NCBI GenBank assembly: GCA_030646715.1
Contig: JAUSLJ010000005.1
Location: 248,001-312,000 of the forward strand
Reading direction: 5' to 3'
DNA: 64,000 nucleotides
From: Agitococcus sp.
Lineage (GTDB): Bacteria > Pseudomonadota > Gammaproteobacteria > Pseudomonadales > Moraxellaceae
Positions 36,762 through 45,022 of the stretch are shown piece by piece (positions within the stretch are counted from its first letter, which is position 1; every line of letters begins with the position of its first letter). The notes under the pieces were generated by a model. It saw nothing but the letters and a program-made list of their open reading frames with translations. It made no database searches and was not told where the DNA came from. The position numbers and the translations under genes were made by a program.

Positions 36762-37337
36762 ATGGCGATTAGTTTGCAAAAAGGCGGTAACGTCAATTTA
36801 AGTAAAGAAGCCCCTACCATGAGCAAAATGGTGGTTGGTTTAGGTTGGGACACCCGCGCGACAGATGGCGCGGCTTTTGACTTAGACGCAGTCGGTTTTG
36901 TTTTGAGTAGTGCAGGAAAAGTTCGTGCCGATAGCGACTTTATTTTCTTTAATAACAAGCAAAATGCTGAAGGTTCTGTCGTACATGGTGGCGATAATCG
37001 TACAGGCGATGGCGATGGCGATGACGAAACCATTATGATTGACCTGAGCAAAATGCCTGCTGATGTCGAAAAAGTCGCCGTCTGTGTGGTGATTTACGAT
37101 GCCGAAGGCCGTAAGCAAAACTTTGGTCAAGTATCGCGTGCCTATGTGCGGATTTTGAACGAAGCTAATCAGCAAGAAGTGGCACGTTATGACTTGTCCG
37201 AAGATGGCTCTACCGAAGCGGCAATGATTTTTGGTGAAGTGTATCGCAATGGTGGTGACTGGAAGTTTAAAGCCGTGGGTCAAGGCTTCAAAGGTGGTTT
37301 AGGACCTTTGGCAGGTAGCTATGGTGTTAACGTTTAA
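36762..37337 (+). CDS. terD: TerD family protein, second copy
   Basis: A 191-residue close paralogue of the preceding protein. It shares [17 protein letters not shown], the acidic block [13 protein letters not shown] and [17 protein letters not shown]. It could correspond to TerE of the plasmid-borne systems; the two are not separable by eye. The 44-base spacer and the terminator-like hairpin after it suggest that transcript levels fall after this gene. Confidence 0.92.
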   Translation: MAISLQKGGNVNLSKEAPTMSKMVVGLGWDTRATDGAAFDLDAVGFVLSSAGKVRADSDFIFFNNKQNAEGSVVHGGDNRTGDGDGDDETIMIDLSKMPADVEKVAVCVVIYDAEGRKQNFGQVSRAYVRILNEANQQEVARYDLSEDGSTEAAMIFGEVYRNGGDWKFKAVGQGFKGGLGPLAGSYGVNV

Positions 37338-37358
37338 ATACTCCGTATTTGAGCAACA

Positions 37359-37385
37359 GGGCGAGATTATCTCGCCTTTGTTTTA
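37359..37385 (+). terminator. terminator or attenuator between TerD and the TerD-vWA gene
   Basis: GGCGAGA / TCTCGCC forms a 7-base stem with a 3-base loop, followed by TTTGTTTT, 22 bases after the TerD stop. It may reduce read-through into the downstream Ter genes. Confidence 0.65.
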
Positions 37386-37410
37386 ATGGTGAAATAGTAG
37401 AGAGCACATC

Positions 37411-38730
37411 ATGGATATGATTCGTGGCCAAAAAGTAAAAGTCGCGGATATTACCGCTAATAGTACCCAGTTGACCGTTGAACTACAGATAAACGCCGCA
37501 TTCACCATTGATTTTAGTTGTTTTGGTGTTGATGCCGCAGGCAAGCTCAGTGACGAGCGTTATATGACTTTTTTTAATCAGCCTCAATCGCCCTGTGGTG
37601 GTGTTAAATTAATTAATAATCAATCTAATCAAGCCTCTTTTCAGTTGGCTCTTGCTAATATCCCCTCCACTATCGAAAAGTTAGTCTTTACGGCTGCTAT
37701 TGATGGCACGGGCACAATGGCGCAAATCCAGCCCAGCACCTTGCGTATTCGTGACGGACAAGGTTGTGTCTTTAGCTTTTCAGGTGCAGATTTTCAGGCC
37801 GAGCGCGCCTTGATGGTGGCAGAAATTTATCGTAAAGACGGTATTTGGCGTTTAGCGGCGGTGGCTCAAGGTTTTAATGGCGGTTTGGATGCTTTGGTAG
37901 CGCATTTTGGCGGTGAAGTTGCCGCCCCGAGTTCGGCTAATAATCCTGCCAATAGTTCTTCTCCTGCCGCACCTGCAAAGCCGTCATTAACCAAACGGAT
38001 TCAACTCGAAAAACGTATTGAACAGGAAGCACCACAATTAGTTAATTTGATTAAAAAAGCCCAAGTCTCTCTTGAAAAGTCAGGTTTGGGTGAGCATCGT
38101 GCCAAAGTGTGTTTGTGTTTAGATATTTCTGCTTCCATGAGTAGTTTATATAGCAAAGGCCAAATTCAAGCCTTTGTTGAGCGTATTGTCGCATTAGCGT
38201 GCCGCTTTGATGATGACGGTGAAGTGGATGTCTTTTTGTTTGGACAGAAATGTCATCGCGCACCTGTGATTACCTTACGCAATTATCAGCAATATATTGG
38301 TCATTTGATTGAGCACTTTCCGCTTGAGGGCGGTACAGAATATTCTGCCGTGATGAAGATGATTCGTCAGCATTATTTAGGCGGTAATAGTGACCGTCAA
38401 TCGCCGTTAACGCCTGCCGCAGAATCGCCCGTCTATGTAATGTTTTTGACCGATGGCGCAACCAGCAACCGTAAAGCCGCCGAAAACCAAGTGTTATATG
38501 CGTCTTATGAGCCGATTTTTTGGCAGTTTATGGGTATTGGCCCAACGGGTGCATTTGAATTCTTAGAGAAGTTGGATGATTTGAGAGGGCGTTATTTAGA
38601 CAATGCTGATTTCTTTAGTGTCAAAAGCCCACAAGAACTAAACGATGAGCAGTTGTTTGCGCGGTTAATGAATGAGTATCCAAAGTGGTTAGCGCAAGCA
38701 CAACAAAAACAATTATTGGTGAGGAGTTAA
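37411..38730 (+). CDS. TerD-like domain fused to a vWA domain (TerF-like)
   Basis: A 439-residue two-part protein. Residues 1-168 form a TerD-like domain (DFSCFGVDAAGKLSDERYMTF, AVAQGFNGGLDALVAHFGG) that lacks the acidic GDNRTGxGDGDDE block. A Ser/Pro/Ala-rich linker (171-195) follows, then a helical segment and a vWA domain from about 230 with the metal-ion site D238-S240-S242 (CLDISASMSS) and FLTDGATSN. The plan matches TerF of ter operons, thought to scaffold Ter complexes. The N-terminal domain is closely paralogous to that of the next gene, which lies six bases downstream. Confidence 0.88.
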   Translation: MDMIRGQKVKVADITANSTQLTVELQINAAFTIDFSCFGVDAAGKLSDERYMTFFNQPQSPCGGVKLINNQSNQASFQLALANIPSTIEKLVFTAAIDGTGTMAQIQPSTLRIRDGQGCVFSFSGADFQAERALMVAEIYRKDGIWRLAAVAQGFNGGLDALVAHFGGEVAAPSSANNPANSSSPAAPAKPSLTKRIQLEKRIEQEAPQLVNLIKKAQVSLEKSGLGEHRAKVCLCLDISASMSSLYSKGQIQAFVERIVALACRFDDDGEVDVFLFGQKCHRAPVITLRNYQQYIGHLIEHFPLEGGTEYSAVMKMIRQHYLGGNSDRQSPLTPAAESPVYVMFLTDGATSNRKAAENQVLYASYEPIFWQFMGIGPTGAFEFLEKLDDLRGRYLDNADFFSVKSPQELNDEQLFARLMNEYPKWLAQAQQKQLLVRS

Positions 38731-38736
38731 CGCGTC

Positions 38737-39948
38737 ATGGAGATTATTAAAGGTCAGCGTGGTCTAGTTTCACAATTAGTCACAGGGAATCAGTTCCAAG
38801 TTGCCGTGAAAACGGTTGGCGCAGTCGTTGTTGATTTCTCCTGCTTTGGTTTAGATGCCGCTAGTAAGCTCAGTGATGAGCGTTACATGACGTTTTTTAA
38901 TCAACCAAAAACGCCTTGTGGTGGTGTAGAAATCATCCCTTCAAGCAATGGTGATGCCACCACTTTTCAACTTAATTTAGCCAAACTTCCTGCCAGTATT
39001 GACCGTTTGGTTATCACGGCTGCCATTGATGGCACAGGAACAATGAGTCAGTTGCGCGATGGTTGTTATTTGCGTTTTGTCGCCAACGGCCAAGAAAGCT
39101 CACGCTTTAGTTTTAGCGGTAAAGATTTTGCCGAAGAAAAAGCATTAATGGTCGGTGAGTTGTATCGCAAAAATGGCGAATGGCGTTTTTGTGCCGTTGC
39201 TCAAGGATTTAACGGTGGTTTAGATGCGTTGGTGAAACATTTTGGTGGCGATGTTGCTCCGCCGCCATCGGCTGTACCTCCTGCTAAAGAGCCGCCAAAA
39301 GTCGATGTCGCAAAAGTTGAACCGCCAAAACCAGAAGCAAAAGTATCGTTAACCAAAGTCACGCTGCAAAAATCAGGCGATAAAATTTCACTGGAAAAAC
39401 GTCAAGATAGTCAAGGGTTTGGCAAAGTACGTGTCAATTTGAATTGGAATCGTAATCCCCAAAAAGGAGGATTTTTAGGCTTTGGCAGTAAAAAAATCGA
39501 CCTTGATGTCGGTTGTATGTATGAAATGACCAATGGTGCAAAAGGTGTCGTACAAGCACTAGGCAAGGCGTGGGGTAATTATAATCAAGCCCCGTTTATT
39601 AGTTTAGAAGCCGATGATCGTACAGGCGCTTCTACCAATGGCGAAAATTTACTGATTAATGGCGATCATTTCGACACGATTAAACGTGTTTTAGTGTTTG
39701 CGTTTATTTATGAGGGCGTGCCGAATTGGGCGGCCACCGATGGCGTGGTGACAATTCATATTGCCAATCAACCGCCTGTGGAAGTACGTTTAGATATTAC
39801 CGACAGCAAAGGGATGTGTGCAGTAGCGATGATTGAAAATATTCGTGGACAGTTATCTGTCACCAAATTAGTAGAATATTTTCATGGTCATCCTGATATG
39901 GATAAATGGTTTGGCTTTGGTTTTAAATGGTCGTCGGGTAGTAAGTAA
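38737..39948 (+). CDS. TerD-like domain fused to a TerA domain
   Basis: A 403-residue protein. Residues 1-170 are paralogous to the start of the previous protein (DFSCFGLDAASKLSDERYMTF). A Pro/Lys-rich linker (172-205) is followed by a C-terminal TerA domain (about 230-403) with KVRVNLNWNRN, GFGSKKIDLDVGCMYEM, LEADDRTGA and the ending FHGHPDMDKWFGFGFKW. TerA is a standard component of tellurite/stress-response operons. The repeat at 39951 begins two bases after its stop. Confidence 0.88.
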   Translation: MEIIKGQRGLVSQLVTGNQFQVAVKTVGAVVVDFSCFGLDAASKLSDERYMTFFNQPKTPCGGVEIIPSSNGDATTFQLNLAKLPASIDRLVITAAIDGTGTMSQLRDGCYLRFVANGQESSRFSFSGKDFAEEKALMVGELYRKNGEWRFCAVAQGFNGGLDALVKHFGGDVAPPPSAVPPAKEPPKVDVAKVEPPKPEAKVSLTKVTLQKSGDKISLEKRQDSQGFGKVRVNLNWNRNPQKGGFLGFGSKKIDLDVGCMYEMTNGAKGVVQALGKAWGNYNQAPFISLEADDRTGASTNGENLLINGDHFDTIKRVLVFAFIYEGVPNWAATDGVVTIHIANQPPVEVRLDITDSKGMCAVAMIENIRGQLSVTKLVEYFHGHPDMDKWFGFGFKWSSGSK

Positions 39949-39950
39949 AT

Positions 39951-40040
39951 CTCCTCCACCTGATAAGGGGGAGGTTGGGAGGGGGTTAGTTGCCATAACG
40001 ATAAACCCCACCCTAACCCTCCCCTTATCAAGGGAGGGAA
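39951..40040. repeat. 90-bp palindromic intergenic repeat, copy 2 (inverted relative to 4599-4687)
   Basis: Read on the minus strand it matches 4599-4687 over its whole length, differing by a few bases and by the central spacer. It starts two bases after a stop codon and fills most of the space before the AIM24-family gene. Confidence 0.88.
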
Positions 40041-40096
40041 CATTTCTAACTCAGCAAGAAATATTAACATTCAACGAGAAAAATGGAGCGTAACAA

Positions 40097-40798
40097 ATGC
40101 CTCAATTTACCGTAACAGGTGATGTTGACCCGTTTTTGCACGTCAGTATGCAGCAAGGCGAAAAAATTTATTGTGAATCTAATGCCATGGTGATGATGGA
40201 AAGTAACCTTGAGCTAAAAGGTAAAATGACGGGCGGTTTAGGCAGCGCGTTAATGCGTACCTTTGCCAATGGCGAGTCGTTTTTTCAACAGCATATTGAA
40301 GCAATCAAAGGCGGGGGCGATTGTTTGTTATCTCCCGTGTTACCGGGTGCTATTCAAGTCTTAGACGTAGGCACGACCAGTTATATGATTACCGATGGTG
40401 CTTTTGTGGCTGCCGAAAGTGGCGTTGCTTTAAAAGTACGCACTCAAAGTTTAGGTACGGCGATTTTTGGCGATACAGGTGGCTTTTTTATCTGTGAAGC
40501 GTCAGGCTTTGGCAAGTTAGCGGTATCGGGTATGGGCTCAAGTTTCATCTTAGACGTTGAGCAAGGTAAAGACATTATTGTAGATAATGCCCATGTCGTG
40601 GCGTGGGATAGTGCCTTACGCCATGAAGTCTCAGTCACCACCAGTGGCGGTGGTTTTATGGGGCGTTTAGTCAATAGCGTCACCAGTGGCGAAGGCATGG
40701 TGTTGAAGTTTTCGGGTAAAGGCAAAGTGGTGATTTGTTCACGCAATAAAGATAATTTTATTGCATGGTTGCGTAAAGAAACGCGTGGAAATGGCTAA
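40097..40798 (+). CDS. AIM24/TIGR00266 family protein
   Basis: A 233-residue, beta-rich, glycine-rich protein of the AIM24 (TIGR00266) family. GEKIYCESNAMVMME at the start, AIKGGGDCLLSPVLPGAI and WDSALRHEVSVTTSGGGF are typical. The family forms trimeric beta-prism folds, and its bacterial members often lie in Ter clusters. The biochemical role is unknown. It sits between the TerA-type fusion and another TerD protein, strand-matched and closely spaced. Confidence 0.85.
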   Translation: MPQFTVTGDVDPFLHVSMQQGEKIYCESNAMVMMESNLELKGKMTGGLGSALMRTFANGESFFQQHIEAIKGGGDCLLSPVLPGAIQVLDVGTTSYMITDGAFVAAESGVALKVRTQSLGTAIFGDTGGFFICEASGFGKLAVSGMGSSFILDVEQGKDIIVDNAHVVAWDSALRHEVSVTTSGGGFMGRLVNSVTSGEGMVLKFSGKGKVVICSRNKDNFIAWLRKETRGNG

Positions 40799-40831
40799 TT
40801 ATTTTTAATCGTAAAATGAGGAATGAAGAAA

Positions 40832-41413
40832 ATGGCAGTGAATCTCCAAAAAGGGCAAAAAATTTCCCTTGATAAAGAAGCAGGTACAGGCTTAAGCAAA
40901 ATCATTATGGGCTTGGGTTGGGATGTTGCTAAAAAGAAAGGTTTTATGGGCTTTGGTGGCGGTTCAGTGGATATTGACTTAGACACCTCCTGCTTAATGT
41001 TTGATGAACAAGGGCAAATGATGGATCTTGTTTGGTTTCGCCAATTACAAAGCAAAGACGGTAGCATTAAGCACAGTGGCGACAACCGTACAGGCGCAGG
41101 CGAAGGTGATGACGAACAAATCGTCGTTGATTTAACGCGTATTCCTGCCAACGTCAAAAGTTTGGTTTTTACCGTCAATAGCTTTACAGGTCAAAACTTT
41201 TCGCAAGTCGAAAACGCCTATTGCCGTATTGTTAACGCAGGTAATAATCAAGAAGTGGCACGTTATAACTTGTCGTGTCAAGGCAATCACTCGGCGCAAA
41301 TTATGGCAAAAGTTTATAAACACAATGGCGAGTGGAAAATGCACGCCTTGGGTGAAAATGGCAATGGCCGTACCTTTGAAGAATTAATGCCGCAAATTCG
41401 CGCCTGTTTGTAA
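40832..41413 (+). CDS. TerD family protein (TerZ/TerX-like)
   Basis: A 193-residue TerD-family protein. LGWDVAKKKGFMGFGGGSVDIDLD contains an insert (split here as KKKGFMGFGGGSVD) that distinguishes it from the first two copies and resembles TerZ/TerX forms. The acidic block is [13 protein letters not shown]. The ATG at 40832 is preferred, because GAGG (40818-40821) is ten bases upstream; an ATG three codons earlier is too close to it. A terminator follows. Confidence 0.88.
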   Translation: MAVNLQKGQKISLDKEAGTGLSKIIMGLGWDVAKKKGFMGFGGGSVDIDLDTSCLMFDEQGQMMDLVWFRQLQSKDGSIKHSGDNRTGAGEGDDEQIVVDLTRIPANVKSLVFTVNSFTGQNFSQVENAYCRIVNAGNNQEVARYNLSCQGNHSAQIMAKVYKHNGEWKMHALGENGNGRTFEELMPQIRACL

Positions 41414-41426
41414 GATAAGTTTTGGT

Positions 41427-41451
41427 AGGGGCGCATCATTGCGCCCTTTTT
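41427..41451 (+). terminator. terminator after the TerZ-like gene
   Basis: GGGCGCA / TGCGCCC forms a 7-base stem (extendable by two pairs) with a 4-base loop followed by TTTTT. The ATP-grasp gene begins 24 bases later. Confidence 0.75.
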
Positions 41452-41474
41452 AATGCGTGTTTTAGGCTATTTTT

Positions 41475-42506
41475 ATGACTCGTATTTGGTACAACAAATC
41501 ATTTTCCTTTGTTTATGCCGCAATTAATTTAATTAAGCAGCAAGATAACACACAAGAATTTTATCTCCTCGCCAGTCATACCCAAGCTCATGCTCGCGCT
41601 TTATTGGTGGCGGATGAAGGATATCTAGAACCGAGTGGTTTAACGGGTCAAGCCTATGTCGAATGGTGTTTGGCGTTTTGTCAGCAACATCATGTTGACG
41701 TGTTTGTCGTGGGCAAAGAAGCACAAATCATCGCCACGCATGAACAACAATTTTTAGCTATTGGCACGCGTTTATTATTGGTCGCCGATGCCAAGACTTT
41801 GACGCTCATGGAAGATAAAGCGCAATTCGCCTTACAATTACCACCTGATATTGCACTCTTGCCCGATACTATCACCGTCACCACAGCGAGTGAGTTTCAG
41901 CAGGCCTATCAAACTTTACGCAGTGGTTATCGTCGTGTAGCGGTTAAACCTGCCATTTCAGTATTTGGTTTGGGTTTTCGACTGATTGATGAACAACGCA
42001 GTTGTTTACAGCATATTCTCAAAGGTGATGAGTACATTGTCAGCTTAGAAGAGTTGCAATCAGCGATGAGCAAACAGCCGACTTTTGGCAATTTATTAGT
42101 GATGGAATTTCTCGACGGTGACGAGTGGAGTGTTGACTGTCTCGCCGATAAAGGCCAATTATGGGTTGCGGTACAACGACGCAAAGCAATGAAAGAAAAA
42201 GGTGTGCCTAGCCAATATATTGATAATAATCCTGATATTGCGGCGATGTGTCAGCGACTCACTCAGCACTTAACATTAAGTGGTCAATTTAATATTCAGT
42301 TTCGGGCAGGGGAAAACGGCATTAGATTGTTAGAAATCAATGCAAGACCGTCTGGCGGTATGGCAATGGCTTGTTTGTCGGGTGTAAATTTGCCCTACAT
42401 GGCATTAAAAGGTTTTATTAATGGCTATGATACGTTGCCGACACCACAGATAAAAACAGGTGTTTATGTCGGTGAAGTTAGTACCGCAATTGTAATAACA
42501 GATTAA
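41475..42506 (+). CDS. ATP-grasp domain protein of the Ter biosynthetic module
   Basis: A 343-residue ATP-grasp ligase-like protein. The ATP-binding part is marked by RRVAVKPAISVFGLGFR (about residues 154-170), VMEFLDGDEWSVDCL and the metal-binding LEINARPSGGMAM near residue 300. ATP-grasp enzymes join a carboxylate to an amine or thiol by way of an acyl phosphate. The carboxylate partner here is unknown, but the gene belongs with the PRTase, HAD and lyase genes downstream that are thought to make a nucleoside-like compound. Confidence 0.85.
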   Translation: MTRIWYNKSFSFVYAAINLIKQQDNTQEFYLLASHTQAHARALLVADEGYLEPSGLTGQAYVEWCLAFCQQHHVDVFVVGKEAQIIATHEQQFLAIGTRLLLVADAKTLTLMEDKAQFALQLPPDIALLPDTITVTTASEFQQAYQTLRSGYRRVAVKPAISVFGLGFRLIDEQRSCLQHILKGDEYIVSLEELQSAMSKQPTFGNLLVMEFLDGDEWSVDCLADKGQLWVAVQRRKAMKEKGVPSQYIDNNPDIAAMCQRLTQHLTLSGQFNIQFRAGENGIRLLEINARPSGGMAMACLSGVNLPYMALKGFINGYDTLPTPQIKTGVYVGEVSTAIVITD

Positions 42507-42526
42507 ACATATCCCAGCTAACCAGT

Positions 42527-42560
42527 TCCCCCTTTGGCAAAGGGGGCTAGGGGGATTTCT
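42527..42560. repeat. short C-rich/G-rich palindromic repeat
   Basis: CCCCCTTTGGCAAAGGGGG forms a perfect hairpin followed by CTAGGGGGA, the same design as 24060-24091. It lies 20 bases after the ATP-grasp stop. Confidence 0.75.
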
Positions 42561-42585
42561 AAAAGCAACAACAAGGAGCAACAAC

Positions 42586-43224
42586 ATGGCGTTAAGTTTA
42601 AAAAAAGGTGAGGGTGTCTCACTGCGTAAAGAAGAAAATGATTTAGCCCAAGTCACTATTGGTTTAGGTTGGGATGTGGCTGAAGTGCCACAAAAAAAAG
42701 GTATGTTTGGTTCGTTGTTTGCGCCCAAACCGCAAGAGTTTGACTTAGATGCGGTGGCTTTTTTATTAGATGCTAATGGCAAAGTGACTAACTTGGGGCC
42801 GCAACAAGATTTAATTAAAGGCGATGTTATTTTCTTTAATAGTCAAAAGCATCCCAGTGGCCATATTTGGTTAACGGGTGATAATCGTACAGGTGCGGGC
42901 GATGGTGATGATGAGCAAATCATCGTTAAATTAAATAGTTTGAGTGAACAATATCAACGCATCGTTTTTGTCGTTTCTATTTATGACGGTGCAAAACGTA
43001 ATCAACATTTTGGCTTAGTCAAAAACGCTTATATCCGCGCTGTGGATGGTAAAGGTAAAGAATTATGTCGTTATAACATCAGCGGTGATTCTTCTTATGA
43101 CCATATGGGTTCATTAACCTTTGCCGAAGTAGTGCGTGAAGGTAATGCGTGGAAGTTTAAAGCGATAGGTACACCTCATGCGGCAGATACCTTTGTCGAA
43201 GTCTTAAAAGCCTATTTACCCTGA
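42586..43224 (+). CDS. TerD family protein, fourth stand-alone copy
   Basis: A 212-residue TerD-family protein with LGWDVAEVPQKKGMFGSLF (an insert between the first strands), EFDLDAVAFLLDANGKV, the acidic block [13 protein letters not shown] and EVVREGNAWKFKAIG. The longer insert is typical of the TerZ/TerX subgroups. A good AAGGAG precedes the ATG. It is followed eight bases later by the vWA gene, with which it is likely translated from one message. Confidence 0.9.
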   Translation: MALSLKKGEGVSLRKEENDLAQVTIGLGWDVAEVPQKKGMFGSLFAPKPQEFDLDAVAFLLDANGKVTNLGPQQDLIKGDVIFFNSQKHPSGHIWLTGDNRTGAGDGDDEQIIVKLNSLSEQYQRIVFVVSIYDGAKRNQHFGLVKNAYIRAVDGKGKELCRYNISGDSSYDHMGSLTFAEVVREGNAWKFKAIGTPHAADTFVEVLKAYLP

Positions 43225-43231
43225 GGTATGT

Positions 43232-43870
43232 ATGACCGTAAGACGTTTACCCGTTTATTTGCTGTTAGATACCTCGGGTTCAATGCGTGGCGAGCCGATT
43301 GAGTCGGTTAATATCGGCTTACGGGCGATGATGGCTTCGTTACGGCAAAATCCTCACGCGCTTGAAAGTGTTTATTTATCGATTGTCACTTTTGATTCGT
43401 TGATTAAAGAAGTGTTGCCACTCACCGCCCTGAAGCAATTAGTATTACCTGATATTGTTTGCCCCGAATCTGGCGCAACGTTTTTGGGTGAGGGTTTAGA
43501 GCGTATTTGTCAAAAAGTCGATAACGAAGTGCGCTTGTCGTCGCAGCCCGACGAAGGCGATTGGCGGCCGTTATTGTTTATTATGACCGATGGCAAACCC
43601 TCGGACACTTTAGCATATAGTGAAGTGCTGGCCGAGGTTAAACGTCGCCCGTTTGCCAAAGTGATTGCCTGTGCCGCAGGTTTTAAAGCCGATGCGACAG
43701 TCTTAAAACGCTTAACAGATACGGTCGTCAGTTTAGATACTATGGACAGCAGCACGTTTTCGGGCTTTTTTCAGTGGGTGTCGGCAACGGTGAGTTCTAG
43801 CCAAAGTAGCAGTCAGGTGGATAATTTTGATTTGCCACCACCACCCGCAGAAATTAATGTGGTGATTTAA
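43232..43870 (+). CDS. terY: TerY-like vWA domain protein
   Basis: A 212-residue stand-alone vWA protein. The metal-ion-dependent adhesion site is LLDTSGSMRGEPI (D-x-S-x-S), with the conserved threonine in SGATFLG and the aspartate in FIMTDGKPSD. The C-terminal tail is Ser/Pro-rich and ends PPPPAEINVVI. TerY-type proteins pair with a kinase and a phosphatase in Ter systems. The next vWA gene is a paralogue with an extra zinc domain. Confidence 0.88.
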   Translation: MTVRRLPVYLLLDTSGSMRGEPIESVNIGLRAMMASLRQNPHALESVYLSIVTFDSLIKEVLPLTALKQLVLPDIVCPESGATFLGEGLERICQKVDNEVRLSSQPDEGDWRPLLFIMTDGKPSDTLAYSEVLAEVKRRPFAKVIACAAGFKADATVLKRLTDTVVSLDTMDSSTFSGFFQWVSATVSSSQSSSQVDNFDLPPPPAEINVVI

Positions 43871-43876
43871 GATACT

Positions 43877-43935
43877 GTAGGGGCGAATTTATTCGCCCAT
43901 GATGTATAGATAAAGGCGAATAAATTCGCCCCTAC
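43877..43935. repeat. 21-base perfect inverted repeat between the two vWA genes
   Basis: GTAGGGGCGAATTTATTCGCC (43877-43897, 21 bases) is perfectly complementary to 43915-43935, with a 17-base centre. Each arm is itself partly palindromic (GGCGAATTTATTCGCC). It lies between two genes of one operon, so it may modulate mRNA stability or be a small mobile repeat. Confidence 0.85.
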
Positions 43936-43949
43936 GAGGACAAAACATC

Positions 43950-45002
43950 ATGCGCCGACTACCCATTTTTTTCTTGTTAGATGTTTCCGAGTCAATGGCA
44001 GGGGATAGCCTCCGTCAACTGCAACAAGGTTTAGATCGTTTAGTGCGGAGTTTACGCACTGACCCTCACGCCCTTGAAACGGTTTATTTGTCGATGATTG
44101 CCTTTGCAGGTAAAGCCAAAACACTGACACCGTTGATTGAAGTTGCCTCGTTTTATCCCCCGCGTTTACCCGTAGGTTCAGGTACGGCATTAGGCGTTGC
44201 GCTCGAACATTTAATGGTGGAAATCGACAAAAACGTCATCAAGACCACGCCCGACCGTAAAGGTGATTGGAAACCTGTGGTCTATTTAATGACCGATGGT
44301 AAACCCACTGATAATATCGCCAGTGCTTTACGTCGTTGGCAAAAATACTATAAAAATCAAGTGTCTTTAATTGCCATTGGTGTTGGCCAATATGCTGCTT
44401 TAGATACCTTACGTCAATTAACTGATCAAGTATTACATTTAGACGCACAAAACGACGAAGACTTCCGCAAGTTTATTGATTGGGTCAGCCAGTCGGTAGT
44501 GGCGCAAAGCCGTAGCGTCTCTGCCAGTAGCAATGAAGGCGTAAATTTAGCCAAACTAGACGATTCTATCATGTCCAAAATTGGCGATTTAAGTGCCGCC
44601 GCCAAAGTCGATGAAGATTTTGTCATTTTAACAGGCCGATGCCAAAACACGCGCTTACCGTATCTGATTAAATATGAACGCATGCCCTTTAATTTTGACG
44701 GTGGCAATTTTTCCATGCGTTTAGACCGTTACAACATGGCGGGGGTGATGGCTTTAGAAAGTGATTATTACGAACTATCGGATGACAGCATGGCGACACC
44801 GACGATTAATACCGATGCCTTAGTGGGTGGCGCAGGATGTCCGCATTGTGGCAATCCTTATGCCATTGCCGCTTGCGGCAATTGTAATCAATTAATGTGT
44901 ATTCGCGGTGAAGGTGATGCAAGATGCCCACACTGTCAGTTTGAAAATCACTTTGGCTTTTCCGAAGGCGAAGGTTTTGACATCAGTCGAGCGCGTGGCT
45001 AG
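43950..45002 (+). CDS. terY: TerY-like vWA protein with C-terminal zinc-binding domain
   Basis: A 350-residue protein. Residues 1-190 form a vWA domain (LLDVSESMAGDS with D11-S13-S15; MTDGKPTD with D116) paralogous to the previous protein. After a linker, residues 225-335 form the TerY-C region, with cysteines at 297, 300, 309, 312, 317, 326 and 329 (CPHCG, CGNCNQ, CPHCQ) suited to binding two zinc ions. This is the usual TerY architecture with a zinc module for protein contacts. The N-terminal methionine is preceded by GAGGA. Confidence 0.88.
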   Translation: MRRLPIFFLLDVSESMAGDSLRQLQQGLDRLVRSLRTDPHALETVYLSMIAFAGKAKTLTPLIEVASFYPPRLPVGSGTALGVALEHLMVEIDKNVIKTTPDRKGDWKPVVYLMTDGKPTDNIASALRRWQKYYKNQVSLIAIGVGQYAALDTLRQLTDQVLHLDAQNDEDFRKFIDWVSQSVVAQSRSVSASSNEGVNLAKLDDSIMSKIGDLSAAAKVDEDFVILTGRCQNTRLPYLIKYERMPFNFDGGNFSMRLDRYNMAGVMALESDYYELSDDSMATPTINTDALVGGAGCPHCGNPYAIAACGNCNQLMCIRGEGDARCPHCQFENHFGFSEGEGFDISRARG

Positions 45003-45022
45003 TTTTATATAAATGGGTTGCT

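Noticed and set aside
36882-37283. 133-codon open frame on the minus strand
   Set aside because: It lies wholly inside a clear TerD gene and its translation matches no recognisable pattern.
43877-43935. Insertion-sequence ends
   Set aside because: The inverted arms are only 17 bases apart and no transposase or target duplication is visible, so an intact IS is excluded.
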